Under the pieces are notes generated by a model. That model was not told the DNA's origin and did not search any database. It worked only from the letters and a program-made list of their open reading frames with translations. A stretch of 64,000 bases of DNA from an uncultured bacterium. GTDB taxonomy: Bacteria > Planctomycetota > UBA1135 > GCA-002686595. Every line of letters starts with the position of its first letter. Position 1 is the stretch's first letter. Below, in pieces: positions 53,065 through 62,258 of this stretch. Position numbers and translations under genes: made by a program. The stretch is taken from positions 1 through 64,000 of the forward strand of contig CALLKX010000017.1 in the NCBI GenBank assembly GCA_938083085.1. Reading direction: 5' to 3'.

Positions 53065-53847
53065 ATGGCTCTCCGCCTCCCCCCGACGGGCCGGCTCGCC
53101 GCCGCCCTCGCCGCCGCCCTCGCCGCAGCCCTCGCCGCAGCCCTCGCGTACGCGGCGCTGGCACTGGCGGGCCATGCCCCCGGTGGTTGGCGACTGCGCA
53201 CGCTCATTCACTCTCCGGCGGAGCTGGCCGACGCGGAGCGCGCCGCGCACCGCAGCCAGCGCCTCGCAGCCTTCGCCGAAGAGGTGGTCACCCCCGGCGG
53301 CGTGCTCTTCATTGGCTCGTCCACCATCGAGTTCTTTGACCTCGCCAGGGCATTTCCCGGGGGCAACACGATCAACCGGGGCATCGGAGATGAGCCCCTC
53401 GCGGCCCTGTCGGAGCGCTTCGAAGAGTCCATCTGCCGAACGGACTGTGCCGCCGTCGTGCTCTACGGAGGCAGCGTCGATCTCAGGCGGCTGCAAAGGC
53501 CCCCGGCCGCCATCGCCCGTGACATCCAGCGGCTGCTCGATGACACCGCGCGGCAGGCCCCGCGGGCGCGCGTCCTGATCCTCGGGATCCTTCCCGAGAG
53601 GGAGATGCCCTCGGCCATGGGAGCGCGCATCGAAGCCGCCAACGAGGCCCTGGCCGCGCTGGCAGGCTCCCGTCCCCTCGTCTCGTTCGTGGAAACCTCG
53701 CGCCCCCCCCTGGTCCAGGCACCCTCAGGGTCCTTGGTGCCCGGCATGTCGATGGACCGACTTCACCTGAACGAAGCAGGCTATAAAGAGGTGGCATCGT
53801 GGATCCTAGATGCCGATGAGGACCTTGCGTCGCTGCTCCAGCCTTGA
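53065..53847 (+). CDS. SGNH/GDSL-family hydrolase, membrane-anchored
   Basis: 260 residues. The N-terminal ~40 residues hold a signal anchor of Ala/Leu repeats (AALAAALAAALA, encoded by a 12-base repeat at ~53098-53146). It has SGNH block I as GVLFIGSSTIEFFDL, block II-like NTINRGIGDEPL, block III VLYGGSVDL, and block V with Asp and His in MDRLHLNEAGYKEVA. The arrangement matches esterase/lysophospholipase-type SGNH proteins. Its stop overlaps the flippase start (TTGA), so it is probably tied to envelope polymer or lipid export. Confidence 0.8.
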   Translation: MALRLPPTGRLAAALAAALAAALAAALAYAALALAGHAPGGWRLRTLIHSPAELADAERAAHRSQRLAAFAEEVVTPGGVLFIGSSTIEFFDLARAFPGGNTINRGIGDEPLAALSERFEESICRTDCAAVVLYGGSVDLRRLQRPPAAIARDIQRLLDDTARQAPRARVLILGILPEREMPSAMGARIEAANEALAALAGSRPLVSFVETSRPPLVQAPSGSLVPGMSMDRLHLNEAGYKEVASWILDADEDLASLLQP

Positions 53848-55481
53848 GCCGGAGCCCGCCATCGCAGCCCGTCGCACCCCACCCCCCACCTGGCGGCCCA
53901 ACCGGGCCCCGGCCCCGCCCTCCACACCGCCCTCCAAATCGCGCCGTGCTCCGCAGCGTCTCCTCGAACTGGACCCTGAACGCGATCCAGATCGGCGTCT
54001 TCATGATCCTGACGCCGTTCACCTTCGGCGCGCTGGGGAGCGAGGCGTTCGGGATCTGGGAGGTCATCGTCTCGACGGCCGCTCCGATCCAGCTGCTGGC
54101 CCTCGGCCTCCCCATGGCCACGGTCCGGGCAGTCAGCGGATCGATCCACGGAGATGACCCTGACGCGGCCGAGCGAGCCGCGGGGACCGCCTTCAGCATG
54201 ACGCTGATCCTGGGCCTCGTGGCGGCCGCCGTTGGCGCCCTTCTCTACGGTGGTCTCTCTGCGCTCCTGCTCACCCGGGAAGGCTGGAGCGGCCTCTCCC
54301 CGGACGCGATCCGGGACGCCCGCCTCGCGACCCTGGTGATCCTCGGCAACGCCTCGGCGGGGTTCGCCCTCGCGCTGCCCTACGCGCTCTTTGACGCGCA
54401 CCAGGACTTCGTGGCCCGCAACCTGATCAAGGCGGCGGGCCTCTTCGTGAAGCTCGGCGTGACCGTGGTCGCCCTGACCTGGCGGGCAGACCTCGTGATC
54501 CTCGCCACCGTTCAGGTCGGCGTTGCGGTGCTGGAGTTCGGCATCGCCATGGTGGTGTCCAGACGCCGCCACCCCAACGTCCGGATGAGGCCGCGACCCA
54601 TCCGCTGGCACGACGCACGCGGTCTCCTGTCCTTCAGCATCTTCGCGTTCCTGATGAACATGGGGGCCATGCTCGCGTTCCGGATCGACGCCTTGGTGAT
54701 CGGCTTGAACGCCGAGCCCCAAGCGGCCGCAACCTATGGCATCGGCAACAAGATCTTCGATCCCTTCATCAACATCCTGCTCGCCATTGGGATGGTCCTC
54801 ATGCCCCTCGCGGCCAGCGCCAAGAGCAAGGGCGACATCTCCTCCGTCCGGGAGGCGTACCTCAAGTGGTCCAAGATTGCCGCGACGCTCGTCCTCCTGA
54901 TCGGCGGCTTCCTGATGGTCCTTGGGCCCGCCTTCCTTTCGGCCTGGATCGGTGAGGGATACGACGAGGAGTCGGGGCAGCTGATGCAGATCCTGATGCT
55001 GTCGTTCTTCTTCTTCCTCCCTATCCGTGGCGTGGCGCTGCCCGCGCTCATGGGGCTCGGCCGCGCCCGGATCCCTGGCTTCGGCCTCCTCGCCATGGGG
55101 ATCGGAAACCTCACGCTCAGCGTCCTTCTCGTGGGGCCGTATGGCCTGAAAGGCGTCGCGCTCGGCACCGCGATCCCCAACGTGCTCTTCGCGATCCTCC
55201 TGGCCCGGGTCGCGTGCCGCTCGCTTGACCTCTCCACGCGCCAGTGGATCGGCTACGCGTTCGGCAAGCCCGTCGCCGCCTCGGCCGTCGCCATCGGCGC
55301 CCTGTACGCGGCTGAGTCCACGCTCTCCATCACCACATTCCCGCAGCTGATCCTCGCTGGGGCCCTCTACACCTGCCTCTTCTTGGCTCTCGCGCTCTCG
55401 TATGCTTTCGCTGGCGATCCGCACCTGGACACCGCCCCCGTCATGCGCCGTATCTCCATGCTCTCGAAGCGATCACGATGA
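53844..55481 (+). CDS. Polysaccharide flippase (Wzx/MATE-like, MOP superfamily)
   Basis: 545 residues from TTG 53844, which overlaps the previous stop. GTG 53946 gives a 511-residue form without the Pro-rich head and is an equal candidate. About 14 hydrophobic segments are present, with the MOP exporter pattern SNWTLNAIQIGVFMILTPFTFGALGSEAFGIWEVI at the N-terminus, FAFLMNMGAMLAFRIDALVIG in the middle, and FLPIRGVALPALMGLGRARIPGFG. It translocates lipid-linked oligosaccharide or related polymers. It is flanked by two SGNH proteins in a coupled three-gene operon, suggesting assembly of an acylated or acetylated envelope glycan. No glycosyltransferase is nearby. Confidence 0.85.
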   Translation: MSRSPPSQPVAPHPPPGGPTGPRPRPPHRPPNRAVLRSVSSNWTLNAIQIGVFMILTPFTFGALGSEAFGIWEVIVSTAAPIQLLALGLPMATVRAVSGSIHGDDPDAAERAAGTAFSMTLILGLVAAAVGALLYGGLSALLLTREGWSGLSPDAIRDARLATLVILGNASAGFALALPYALFDAHQDFVARNLIKAAGLFVKLGVTVVALTWRADLVILATVQVGVAVLEFGIAMVVSRRRHPNVRMRPRPIRWHDARGLLSFSIFAFLMNMGAMLAFRIDALVIGLNAEPQAAATYGIGNKIFDPFINILLAIGMVLMPLAASAKSKGDISSVREAYLKWSKIAATLVLLIGGFLMVLGPAFLSAWIGEGYDEESGQLMQILMLSFFFFLPIRGVALPALMGLGRARIPGFGLLAMGIGNLTLSVLLVGPYGLKGVALGTAIPNVLFAILLARVACRSLDLSTRQWIGYAFGKPVAASAVAIGALYAAESTLSITTFPQLILAGALYTCLFLALALSYAFAGDPHLDTAPVMRRISMLSKRSR

Positions 55482-56650
55482 TCCTCGAAATCACCCTGAT
55501 CGCTGGGGCCGCGGCTGCCGGGCTCGCGACCGCCGAACTTCTGGCCCGCGTGCACCTGAAGCGAAAGGCCGAGTGGTTCGTTCACGCGCCACGGTCACGG
55601 ACCGAGAACAGGCTTCACGCAAGCGCCTTCCCACGGCTGCCCCAGAAGGTCCGTATCCAGGCGAACCGAGAGGGCGAACGCGGGGGCGAGCTCCCCCGAC
55701 CGCCGGAGCAGCTCTATCGGGTCCTGGTGGCGGGCGGGAGCGCCGCGGAGTGCTACATGCTCGATCAGGCCAATAGCTGGCCGATGGTGACCGAGCAGAT
55801 CCTCAACGGGACCGCCGGGCGGCGGCGCCTGGCCCACGTGGGGAATATGGCCTGCTCACTCATGCCATGCCGCAGCGTCACCCCCCTGATCGAGAAGGTC
55901 CTGCCACGCCTCCGCTCCGTCGACGTGGTCGTGCTCATGGTAGGCGCCAGCGACCTCGTGGACTGGTTCGAGCGGGAGACGCCCGCCCAGATCGCCAACA
56001 AGCCGGCGCACCTGCAGCTCTTCTGCTCGGAACACCCCGGTGGCCGCTTCACGTGGAAGCCGTCCGGCACAGCGCTCTATCGCGTGTGTCGCCGCCTGAA
56101 GAACCGCGTGCTCAGGCCCATCGTCCGCAATACCGATGTCGGGGCCTCTCGGCTGAAGCACCGGACCATGCGCGCGACGTGCCAGAACATGCTCACCGAG
56201 AGCCCGGACCCAGCCCCGCTGCTCGAGAGCTTCCGCTTTCACCTGACCGCTCTGATCCGAAGCTGCGAAACGAACGCCGCGACGGTCCTGCTCGCCCGCC
56301 AGCCCTGGCTCGACACGGAGGTCTCTGCTGAGCAGGAGCTGCAGCTGTGGAACTTCGGGCAGGGCAGCCCGTTCAGGATGCAGCCCGAGGCCTACTACTC
56401 CACCAAAGTGGTCAGGAAGCTGATGCTGGAGCTCGACCGCGTCGCCCAAGAGGTCGCGCAGGCCGAGGGCGTGGCGAGCCTCGACCTGCGACCCGAGGTC
56501 CCCTCGGACCTCGACCACTACTACGACTACCTCCACCACACCCCCCTCGGGGCGCAATGCATCGGCGCAGCCATCGCGTCCAAGCTCACCGAGCTCGAGG
56601 CGGATCAGCCGAACTTGATGCCCTGCGCCAGCGGCAGGTCGTCGGAGTAG
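55478..56650 (+). CDS. SGNH hydrolase-like protein with membrane anchor
   Basis: 390 residues, ATG overlapping the flippase stop (ATGA). One N-terminal membrane helix (LEITLIAGAAAAGLATAELLA). The SGNH-like blocks are VLVAGGSAAECYML (block I), GNMACSLMPCRSV, VVLMVGASDLVDWF (block III) and HYYDYLHHTPLGAQCIG with the Asp/His pair of block V. A similar arrangement occurs in the exported SGNH proteins of planctomycetes that accompany polysaccharide genes. Its last 46 bases overlap the end of the convergent aldehyde dehydrogenase gene, so the real C-terminus is fixed by TGA 56650. Confidence 0.75.
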   Translation: MILEITLIAGAAAAGLATAELLARVHLKRKAEWFVHAPRSRTENRLHASAFPRLPQKVRIQANREGERGGELPRPPEQLYRVLVAGGSAAECYMLDQANSWPMVTEQILNGTAGRRRLAHVGNMACSLMPCRSVTPLIEKVLPRLRSVDVVVLMVGASDLVDWFERETPAQIANKPAHLQLFCSEHPGGRFTWKPSGTALYRVCRRLKNRVLRPIVRNTDVGASRLKHRTMRATCQNMLTESPDPAPLLESFRFHLTALIRSCETNAATVLLARQPWLDTEVSAEQELQLWNFGQGSPFRMQPEAYYSTKVVRKLMLELDRVAQEVAQAEGVASLDLRPEVPSDLDHYYDYLHHTPLGAQCIGAAIASKLTELEADQPNLMPCASGRSSE

Positions 56651-58146
56651 TTGACCGTGTTGGTCTGGCGCCGCATGTAGGCCTTCCAGGCGTCGCTGCC
56701 AGACTCACGGCCGCCGCCGGTGTCCTTCTCGCCACCGAAGGCCCCGCCGATCTCGGCGCCTGAGGTGCCGATGTTGACGTTGGCGATCCCGCAGTCGGAG
56801 CCCGCGGCGCAGAGGAACCGCTCCGCGGTCTTCATGTCCGCGGTGAAGATCGCGCTGGAGAGCCCCTGGGGCACGCCGTTGTGCAGCTCGATGGCCTCGT
56901 CCAGGTCCTTGATGGGGATCAGGTAGAGGATCGGCGCGAAGGTCTCGTCCTGCACCGTCTGGTAGTCATTCCGGGCAGTCATGATCGCCGGCACGACGTA
57001 GTGACCGCCGGCCAGCGCGCCCTCCATCGGGGCGCGTCCGCCACCCCGCAGCAGAGTGCCACCCTCGGCCTGGCAAGACGCGACGGCGGCCTCCATGTTC
57101 TGAACGGCCTGCTCGTCGATCAGCGGACCGCAGAGCGTGCCCTCGTCCATCGGGTCCCCGATGACCACGTCGTCGTAGGCCCGGACCAGGCGCTCGGTGA
57201 CCTCCTCCATGAGGCTCTCGTGGACCAGCAGGCGCCGCGTCGACGTGCAGCGCTGGCCGGCCGTTCCCACCGCGCCGAAGAGCGTGGCCGGCAAGACCAT
57301 CTCCAGGTCGGCATCGTCCATGACCACCAGACCGTTGTTGCCGCCGCACTCAAGAATCAGACGGCCCATGCGACCGGCGACCCGGCTGGCGACGAGCTTG
57401 CCGATGGCGGTCGACCCGGTGAAGGAGATCATGGGCAGGCGCGCGTCGTCCATCATCGCCTGCGCCACGTCGTCATTGCCGCCGATGGCGAGGCCGCAGA
57501 GCGCGCCGAAGCCCTCCTCCTCGAGGATGGGCCGCACCACGTTGATGAGACCGATGGCGGTGAGCGGCGTCTTGGGGCTCGGCTTCCAAACGCAGGCATC
57601 CCCGCAGGTGAACGCCAGCATCGAGTTCCAGGCCCAGACCGCCATGGGGAAGTTGAAGGCGGTCAGGACGCCCACCGTCCCCAGCGGGTGCCACTGCTCG
57701 CGCATGGTGTGGCCAGGACGCTCCGACGGCATCGTGAGCCCGTACAGCTGCCGGGAGAGGCCCACGGCGAAGTCGGCGATGTCGATGCACTCCTGCACCT
57801 CGCCCCAGCCCTCCTGGACGATCTTGCCCATCTCGAGGGTGATCAGGCGCCCGAGGGCGTCCTTGTGGTCCCGCATGGCGTTCCCCATGCGGCGCACGAT
57901 CTCACCGCGGCGGGGGCCCGGCACGGTCCGCCAGCGCTTGAAGGCCTCCTCTGCGGCGGCGACTACGCGCTCATACTCCGCGCCGGTGGCCATCCGAACG
58001 CGCCCGATCACCTCACCGGTGCCAGGCGAGCGAGACTCGATGATCTCCCCGGTGCACTCCAGCCACTCGCCCGCATAGGCGCCCTGGTTCATCTCGGTGA
58101 TCCCCAGGGAGGTCAGGAAGCTGGTGTCAGTGCTCGTATTGGACAT
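56605..58146 (-). CDS. Aldehyde dehydrogenase, ALDH7 (alpha-aminoadipic semialdehyde) type
   Basis: 513 residues from ATG 58146; the frame extends further upstream but ALDH homology begins at MSNTSTDTSFLTSLGI. It has the full ALDH pattern: GVLTAFNFPMAVWAWN, CVWKPSPKTPLTAI, SFTGSTAIGKLVA, ECGGNNGLVVMDDADLEMVLPATLFGAVGTAGQRCTSTRR (Glu and Cys residues) and GAEIGGAFGGEKDTGGGRESGSDAWKAYMR. The ECGGNN, GTAGQRCT and GGGRESGSDAWK segments are those of ALDH7/antiquitin (lysine catabolism and betaine-type aldehydes). Its relation to the neighbouring box genes is doubtful. Confidence 0.9.
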   Translation of the reverse strand: MSNTSTDTSFLTSLGITEMNQGAYAGEWLECTGEIIESRSPGTGEVIGRVRMATGAEYERVVAAAEEAFKRWRTVPGPRRGEIVRRMGNAMRDHKDALGRLITLEMGKIVQEGWGEVQECIDIADFAVGLSRQLYGLTMPSERPGHTMREQWHPLGTVGVLTAFNFPMAVWAWNSMLAFTCGDACVWKPSPKTPLTAIGLINVVRPILEEEGFGALCGLAIGGNDDVAQAMMDDARLPMISFTGSTAIGKLVASRVAGRMGRLILECGGNNGLVVMDDADLEMVLPATLFGAVGTAGQRCTSTRRLLVHESLMEEVTERLVRAYDDVVIGDPMDEGTLCGPLIDEQAVQNMEAAVASCQAEGGTLLRGGGRAPMEGALAGGHYVVPAIMTARNDYQTVQDETFAPILYLIPIKDLDEAIELHNGVPQGLSSAIFTADMKTAERFLCAAGSDCGIANVNIGTSGAEIGGAFGGEKDTGGGRESGSDAWKAYMRRQTNTVNYSDDLPLAQGIKFG

Positions 58147-58359
58147 GGCGAATCGGGGGAGGCTCAGGGTCGATGGGAGGTCAGTTCGGCGGCCGGCGAG
58201 GGTGCGGACCGACGAAGGTCCAGCGGCGGCGCGGAGGGTTGAGGCGCAAGAGGATAACGCCCGGGCCCGGAAAGGGCCCCTCAACGGCTCACGATCCGAG
58301 CCCCTCATCGCTATTCTATTGCGCCTCACAGTCCCGCAGGAGGGGCCCAGGAGACAGCT

Positions 58360-60048
58360 ATGACCGAAGCCAGAATCATCTACCAACTCGAGGACCTCAA
58401 GAAGTTCTACGACCAGAGGGAGGTGCTCTCGGGCATCACCATCTCGTTCTTGGAGGGCGCCAACATCGGCCTCATCGGTCCCAACGGCGCGGGCAAGAGC
58501 ACCCTGCTCCGGATCCTCGCCGGCGAGGACACGGACATCGAGGGCATGGCCCGCCCCATCCAGGGGCTCACCATCGGCTACCTCCAGCAGGAGCCCCCCC
58601 TCAACGAGGAGAAGACCGTCGGCGAGAACATCGACGAGGCGGTCGCGGGGCTGCGGGCCACCGAGGCCCGCTACTACGAGGTCATGACGATCATGGGCGA
58701 CGCCGAGGGTGAAGAGGCCGAGAAGCTCTCCCTCGAGTACGACCGCCTCCAGACGGACATGGACACCAAGGGCATCTGGGACCTGGACAGCCGCCTCGAG
58801 CAGGCCGCCCACGCTCTCCAGGTCCCCCCCATGGACTCCGGCGTGACCCAGCTCTCCGGCGGTGAGCGCCGCCGAGTCGCCCTGTGCAAGCTGCTGCTGG
58901 AGCACCCCGACCTCCTGCTGCTCGACGAACCCACCAACCACCTGGACTCCGAGTCCATCGGGTGGCTGGAGACTCACCTGAAGGAGTACGAAGGCACGGT
59001 CATCCTGATCACCCACGACCGCTACTTCCTCGACAACGTCGTGGGCTGGATGCTGGAGGTCGAGCGCGGCGGCGCCCGGCCCTACAAGGGCAACTACAGC
59101 GCCTACCTGGACCAGAAGTCGAAGCTCCTCGACGTCAAGCGTAAGAACGACGCCTCACGGGCCAAGGTCCTCGAGCGCGAGAAGGAGTGGCTCTCCCGTA
59201 CACCCGCCGCCCGGACCAAGCAGTCGAAGTCGCGCCTCAAGCGCTACCAGGACCTCGCGACCGAGGCCCGCGCCGAGGAGATGGCGCAGAACGTCGAGCT
59301 GCGGATCCCGCCTGGGCCGCGGCTTGGCGACAAGGTCCTCGACGTGGAGAACCTCGCCAAGGGCTACGGCGATCGCACCCTTTTCCGCGGGCTGAACTTC
59401 TCGATCCCGCCCCAGGCCAAGCTCGGCGTGATCGGCGCGAACGGCATGGGCAAGTCCACCCTGATGAAGATCATCATCGGCGACGAGACGGCGGACCAGG
59501 GCTCGATGGAGCTGGGCTCCACCGTCCAGCTGCGCTTCCTGGACCAGAGCCGAACCGTGCTCGATGACGATATGTCCGTCTTCGACAACATCACCGACGG
59601 CAACGAGCAGCTGCCCTTTGGCACCACCGTGATCGACAGCCGCGCCTACGTGGCCCGCTTCAACTTCCGGGGCGAGGACCAGCAGCGCAAGGTCGGGGAG
59701 TGCTCCGGCGGGATGAGGAACCGGGTCATGCTCGCGAAGATGCTTCGCGAGCCGGCCAACCTCATCATCATGGACGAGCCGACCAACGACCTCGACCTCG
59801 ACACGCTGCGCGTGCTCGAGGAGGCCATCGAGCACTACCCCGGCTGCATGATCATCGTGACCCACGATCGGTACTTCCTGAACCGCGTGGCCACCCACAT
59901 CCTCGCCTTTGAGGGACTGGACGATGAGGGCGTGGCGATCGTGCGCTTCCACCACGGGGACTACGAGTCCTACAAGGATTGGAAGAAGAACCGCGGCGAG
60001 GACATCGAGGAGCGCAAGGGCGCCCACCGGCGTTTCAACCGCACGTGA
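58360..60048 (+). CDS. ettA: Energy-dependent translational throttle protein EttA (ABC-F)
   Basis: 562 residues. ABC-F ATPase that binds the ribosomal E site and gates the first elongation step according to ATP/ADP level. Two ABC cassettes: Walker A IGPNGAGKST (~40) and GANGMGKST (~365), signatures QLSGGERRRVAL and ECSGGMRNRVML, Walker B LLLLDEPTNHLD and IIMDEPTNDLD. The linker between (ASRAKVLEREKEWLSRTPAARTKQSKSRLKRYQDL) is the P-site tRNA-interaction motif, and an insertion in cassette one (the Arm) is typical of EttA. An AGGAG ribosome-binding site precedes the ATG. The stop overlaps the NUDIX start (GTGA). Confidence 0.94.
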   Translation: MTEARIIYQLEDLKKFYDQREVLSGITISFLEGANIGLIGPNGAGKSTLLRILAGEDTDIEGMARPIQGLTIGYLQQEPPLNEEKTVGENIDEAVAGLRATEARYYEVMTIMGDAEGEEAEKLSLEYDRLQTDMDTKGIWDLDSRLEQAAHALQVPPMDSGVTQLSGGERRRVALCKLLLEHPDLLLLDEPTNHLDSESIGWLETHLKEYEGTVILITHDRYFLDNVVGWMLEVERGGARPYKGNYSAYLDQKSKLLDVKRKNDASRAKVLEREKEWLSRTPAARTKQSKSRLKRYQDLATEARAEEMAQNVELRIPPGPRLGDKVLDVENLAKGYGDRTLFRGLNFSIPPQAKLGVIGANGMGKSTLMKIIIGDETADQGSMELGSTVQLRFLDQSRTVLDDDMSVFDNITDGNEQLPFGTTVIDSRAYVARFNFRGEDQQRKVGECSGGMRNRVMLAKMLREPANLIIMDEPTNDLDLDTLRVLEEAIEHYPGCMIIVTHDRYFLNRVATHILAFEGLDDEGVAIVRFHHGDYESYKDWKKNRGEDIEERKGAHRRFNRT

Positions 60049-60650
60049 GCGGCGAGGGATCAGCGGAGCCTCCTTCCGAGGAGCGCTCCGGCGCAGACGC
60101 TGCGCTGGAACTCGAACGCGCTCGGGCTTGCCTGAGGGCGAACCCGGGCACGGATCTGTCCGACCTCCAGCGCGGCTTCCGCGATCAGATCGACGGGTTC
60201 CTGGTCGAGCATGGGCCTGTGTCGCTGACACGGCGCTGCCTCCCGGGCCACCTGACCGCCTCCTGCCTGCTCTGGAGCCACGACGGCGCTCGGGTGCTCC
60301 TGCACCACCACCGCAAGCTAGGGCTTTGGCTCCAGTTCGGAGGGCATTGTGACGGCGAGGGCGACACGCGCGAGGTCGCGCTACGCGAGACCGTTGAGGA
60401 GAGCGGGATCGCCCCGAGCGCGCTCACCGAGACGCCCGTGGACTTCGACATCCACACCATTCCTGCACGCCCCGGGGAGCCGGAGCACGTGCACCTGGAT
60501 GTGCGATACCTCGCGGTCGCTCCCCAGGGGGCCCGTGAGGCCCTCTCGGAGGAGTCCCTGGCCCTCGCTTGGCTGACGCCGACGGAGGCCCTCGAGCGCG
60601 GCCTCGACGAATCCCTGCGGCGAATGATCCTGCTCGGCCCGCCGCGCTGA
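60045..60650 (+). CDS. NUDIX hydrolase
   Basis: 201 residues from GTG 60045, overlapping the ettA stop. The N-terminal ~70 residues are helical. The NUDIX domain starts at HLTASCLLWSHDGARVLLHHHRKLGLWLQFGGHCDGEGD and continues with the Nudix-box helix REVALRETVEESGI, which carries the REx2EE metal-binding residues. The spacing before the helix deviates by one from the canonical box, but the GGHCDGE-type loop is usual in this branch. It hydrolyses a nucleoside diphosphate linked to another moiety; the substrate is unknown. A hairpin follows the gene. Confidence 0.87.
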   Translation: MSGEGSAEPPSEERSGADAALELERARACLRANPGTDLSDLQRGFRDQIDGFLVEHGPVSLTRRCLPGHLTASCLLWSHDGARVLLHHHRKLGLWLQFGGHCDGEGDTREVALRETVEESGIAPSALTETPVDFDIHTIPARPGEPEHVHLDVRYLAVAPQGAREALSEESLALAWLTPTEALERGLDESLRRMILLGPPR

Positions 60651-60657
60651 GCGAATA

Positions 60658-60676
60658 GCGCCCCACGCTGGGGCGC
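60658..60676 (+). terminator. Terminator-like hairpin after NUDIX gene
   Basis: GCGCCCC-ACGCT-GGGGCGC, a perfect 7-base stem with 5-base loop, lies eight bases after the stop and ends the ettA-NUDIX unit. There is no T-run. Confidence 0.5.
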
Positions 60677-60711
60677 CCCTATCGGCTCCCGCGACCCCGC
60701 GAGCCCAGGCA

Positions 60712-60724
60712 GGAAAACGTTTCC
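60712..60724. promoter_or_regulatory. LacI-type operator-like palindrome
   Basis: GGAAAACGTTTCC contains the perfect core AAACGTTT flanked by a G/C pair, the pattern of many GalR/LacI-family operators. It is A/T-rich against a G+C-rich background and lies ~200 bases ahead of the gene at 60918. No LacI-family gene is in the window, so the assignment is weak. Confidence 0.25.
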
Positions 60725-60917
60725 GTCGCCAAAACCGCCTCGCCGTTTGCCCGGAGCCCATTCGTGCATAGCCTGTGCCCATGGCTGACGCGCCCGCGCG
60801 GGGTAGCGTCGGTCAGGGGCGGACATCCGCTCAGGCAAGAATCGCCAAGGTGCGGTCCAACAGGACACCAGGTGGCGAGCCGCGCCCGCCGCCCACGACC
60901 GAACTCAACGAGAAGGC

Positions 60918-61376
60918 ATGCTCAGCTCGAAAAGAACCGCCAGGCTCTCACCGCTCTTCCTCTTCGCCACCGCGCTCGCCGTGGTGGCCTTCATCGTCAT
61001 CCAAGGCGCTGGCCGCCCGGCCGAAGCCGCCGGCGCGGCCGCCAGCTACGAAGCGCGCTCGTCAAATTCGATCTCGGGCCTCACCGACGTGAGCCAGCTC
61101 TCCAACCCCATGGCCGTGCGCTATGACGAGGTGATGGAGGCGACCGAGGAGCGCGTCCGCATGCGCAAGGAGAAGATCGACCCCACCTCGCCTCTGGGTG
61201 AGATCCTCGAGAGCGCCGCCCACCGCCGGGTCGGCGCCGCGTGCCGCGCGGTGATGCGGCGCGACGGTCATTGCAGCGCCTGGAAGAAGATCAAGCGCAA
61301 GGACGGCCGCGCTGTCCCCGACACGACCACCGACGTGATCGCCAAGCTAGGCACCGTCACACCGGACCCCGAGTAG
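60918..61376 (+). CDS. Small membrane-anchored or secreted protein of unknown function
   Basis: 152 residues. An N-terminal hydrophobic segment (LSPLFLFATALAVVAFIVIQGA) after a basic head could be a signal peptide or anchor. The rest has a polar linker, then a compact basic domain (ESAAHRRVGAACRAVMRRDGHCSAWKKIKRKDGR) with two Cys that may bind metal or form a disulfide. I do not recognise a family. The gene is isolated: 267 bases follow the NUDIX gene and a long non-coding stretch comes after. The base composition matches neighbouring genes. Confidence 0.6.
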   Translation: MLSSKRTARLSPLFLFATALAVVAFIVIQGAGRPAEAAGAAASYEARSSNSISGLTDVSQLSNPMAVRYDEVMEATEERVRMRKEKIDPTSPLGEILESAAHRRVGAACRAVMRRDGHCSAWKKIKRKDGRAVPDTTTDVIAKLGTVTPDPE

Positions 61377-62258
61377 CCCCCACTCGCCTTCGTAGCGAGT
61401 CCTCCTCTCGCGCAGGGGCCGCTTGAACGCCATCGTCCTCGAGCTCGACGAGGCCCACACGGAGCCGTTCAGGGCAGGCGCCACGTCGACGGCCGCCTCG
61501 CGCATGGCGATGCTGGCCGCCAGCTAGAACATGCAAGCTCCCGAAGTCGAGTCGGTCGGTCCGGGGTGCTCGTGCCCTCATCAGGCGCCACTCTTGCTGG
61601 AGGCCAACGGCGCATGAGCCGGCCGGGGCCATTGGTCAGGATCTCCTGACCAGAGCGCGCTTTCCGTGAAGTTCGCGCCTCGCCTGCCCAATTCCTGCCG
61701 GACAGCAAGGCCACCGGTTCGAACGAGCCCGCGCCCGAGGGCCTCCAGCCCCTGGGCCTCCCCTCGTGAGGGGTCGCCGCCGCCCAGGCGGAACGCCGCC
61801 CACCCCCGCGCCGGGATGTTCGAATCGGCCACCTAAGCCGGATCGCTCATCGAGCGCCCCATTGCGAGAGGTGAGAGGAAGTTTCGGCTCGCGACAGGCC
61901 GCCCTTCCCCGCGCTACGCGACCCAACCGTCAGGGAATCGTCCCAACGCTCCTCTGCAACGAAAAGCCCAAGGAGGCCGTAGCAGCTGGTCTTCGACAAG
62001 CGCGCCCTCCCCGGCCGCCGAGCCGCCCCTTCCCAACTTCCCGACCCCCAAGCCAACTCGACAGGAAAAACACTCAGGGCCGACCGGCGAGGCCTGACTA
62101 GATTTCATGTGAAGGCCGTTCGGGAGTTGCTTTGAAGACGAGGAAGGGTGAACGCAGTTCCTCTCCTTCGCGCTCGAGAACCGCCTGGTGGCCCGAGCCT
62201 CTCGGCGCGCTGGCATGCGGCTCTCCCCCTCCACCCTTCAACGTCTCGTGTTCGCCCA
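61377..62258. other. Long gap without a convincing gene
   Basis: 882 bases between the small protein gene and the large secreted protein. Open frames exist on both strands but are short, Arg/Pro/Gly-rich and mutually overlapping, with no signal peptide, ribosome-binding site or family match. Two TTCGAA sequences in tRNA T-loop-like contexts (near 61720 and 61823) do not fold into tRNAs. It may be the promoter region of the downstream gene plus a decayed segment. Confidence 0.45.

Noticed and set aside
56605-59016. Extended ALDH7 frame running into ettA
   Set aside because: ALDH homology starts at ATG 58146, and the extension is antisense to a well-supported ettA.
61700-61835. Two TTCGAA sequences resembling tRNA T-loops
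   Set aside because: The flanking bases do not pair into a T-stem or acceptor stem and no anticodon arm is present.
61860-61990. GAGGAAGTTTCGGCTC, faintly like the RNase P RNA core
   Set aside because: The other conserved RNase P blocks are absent nearby; one loose match is not enough.
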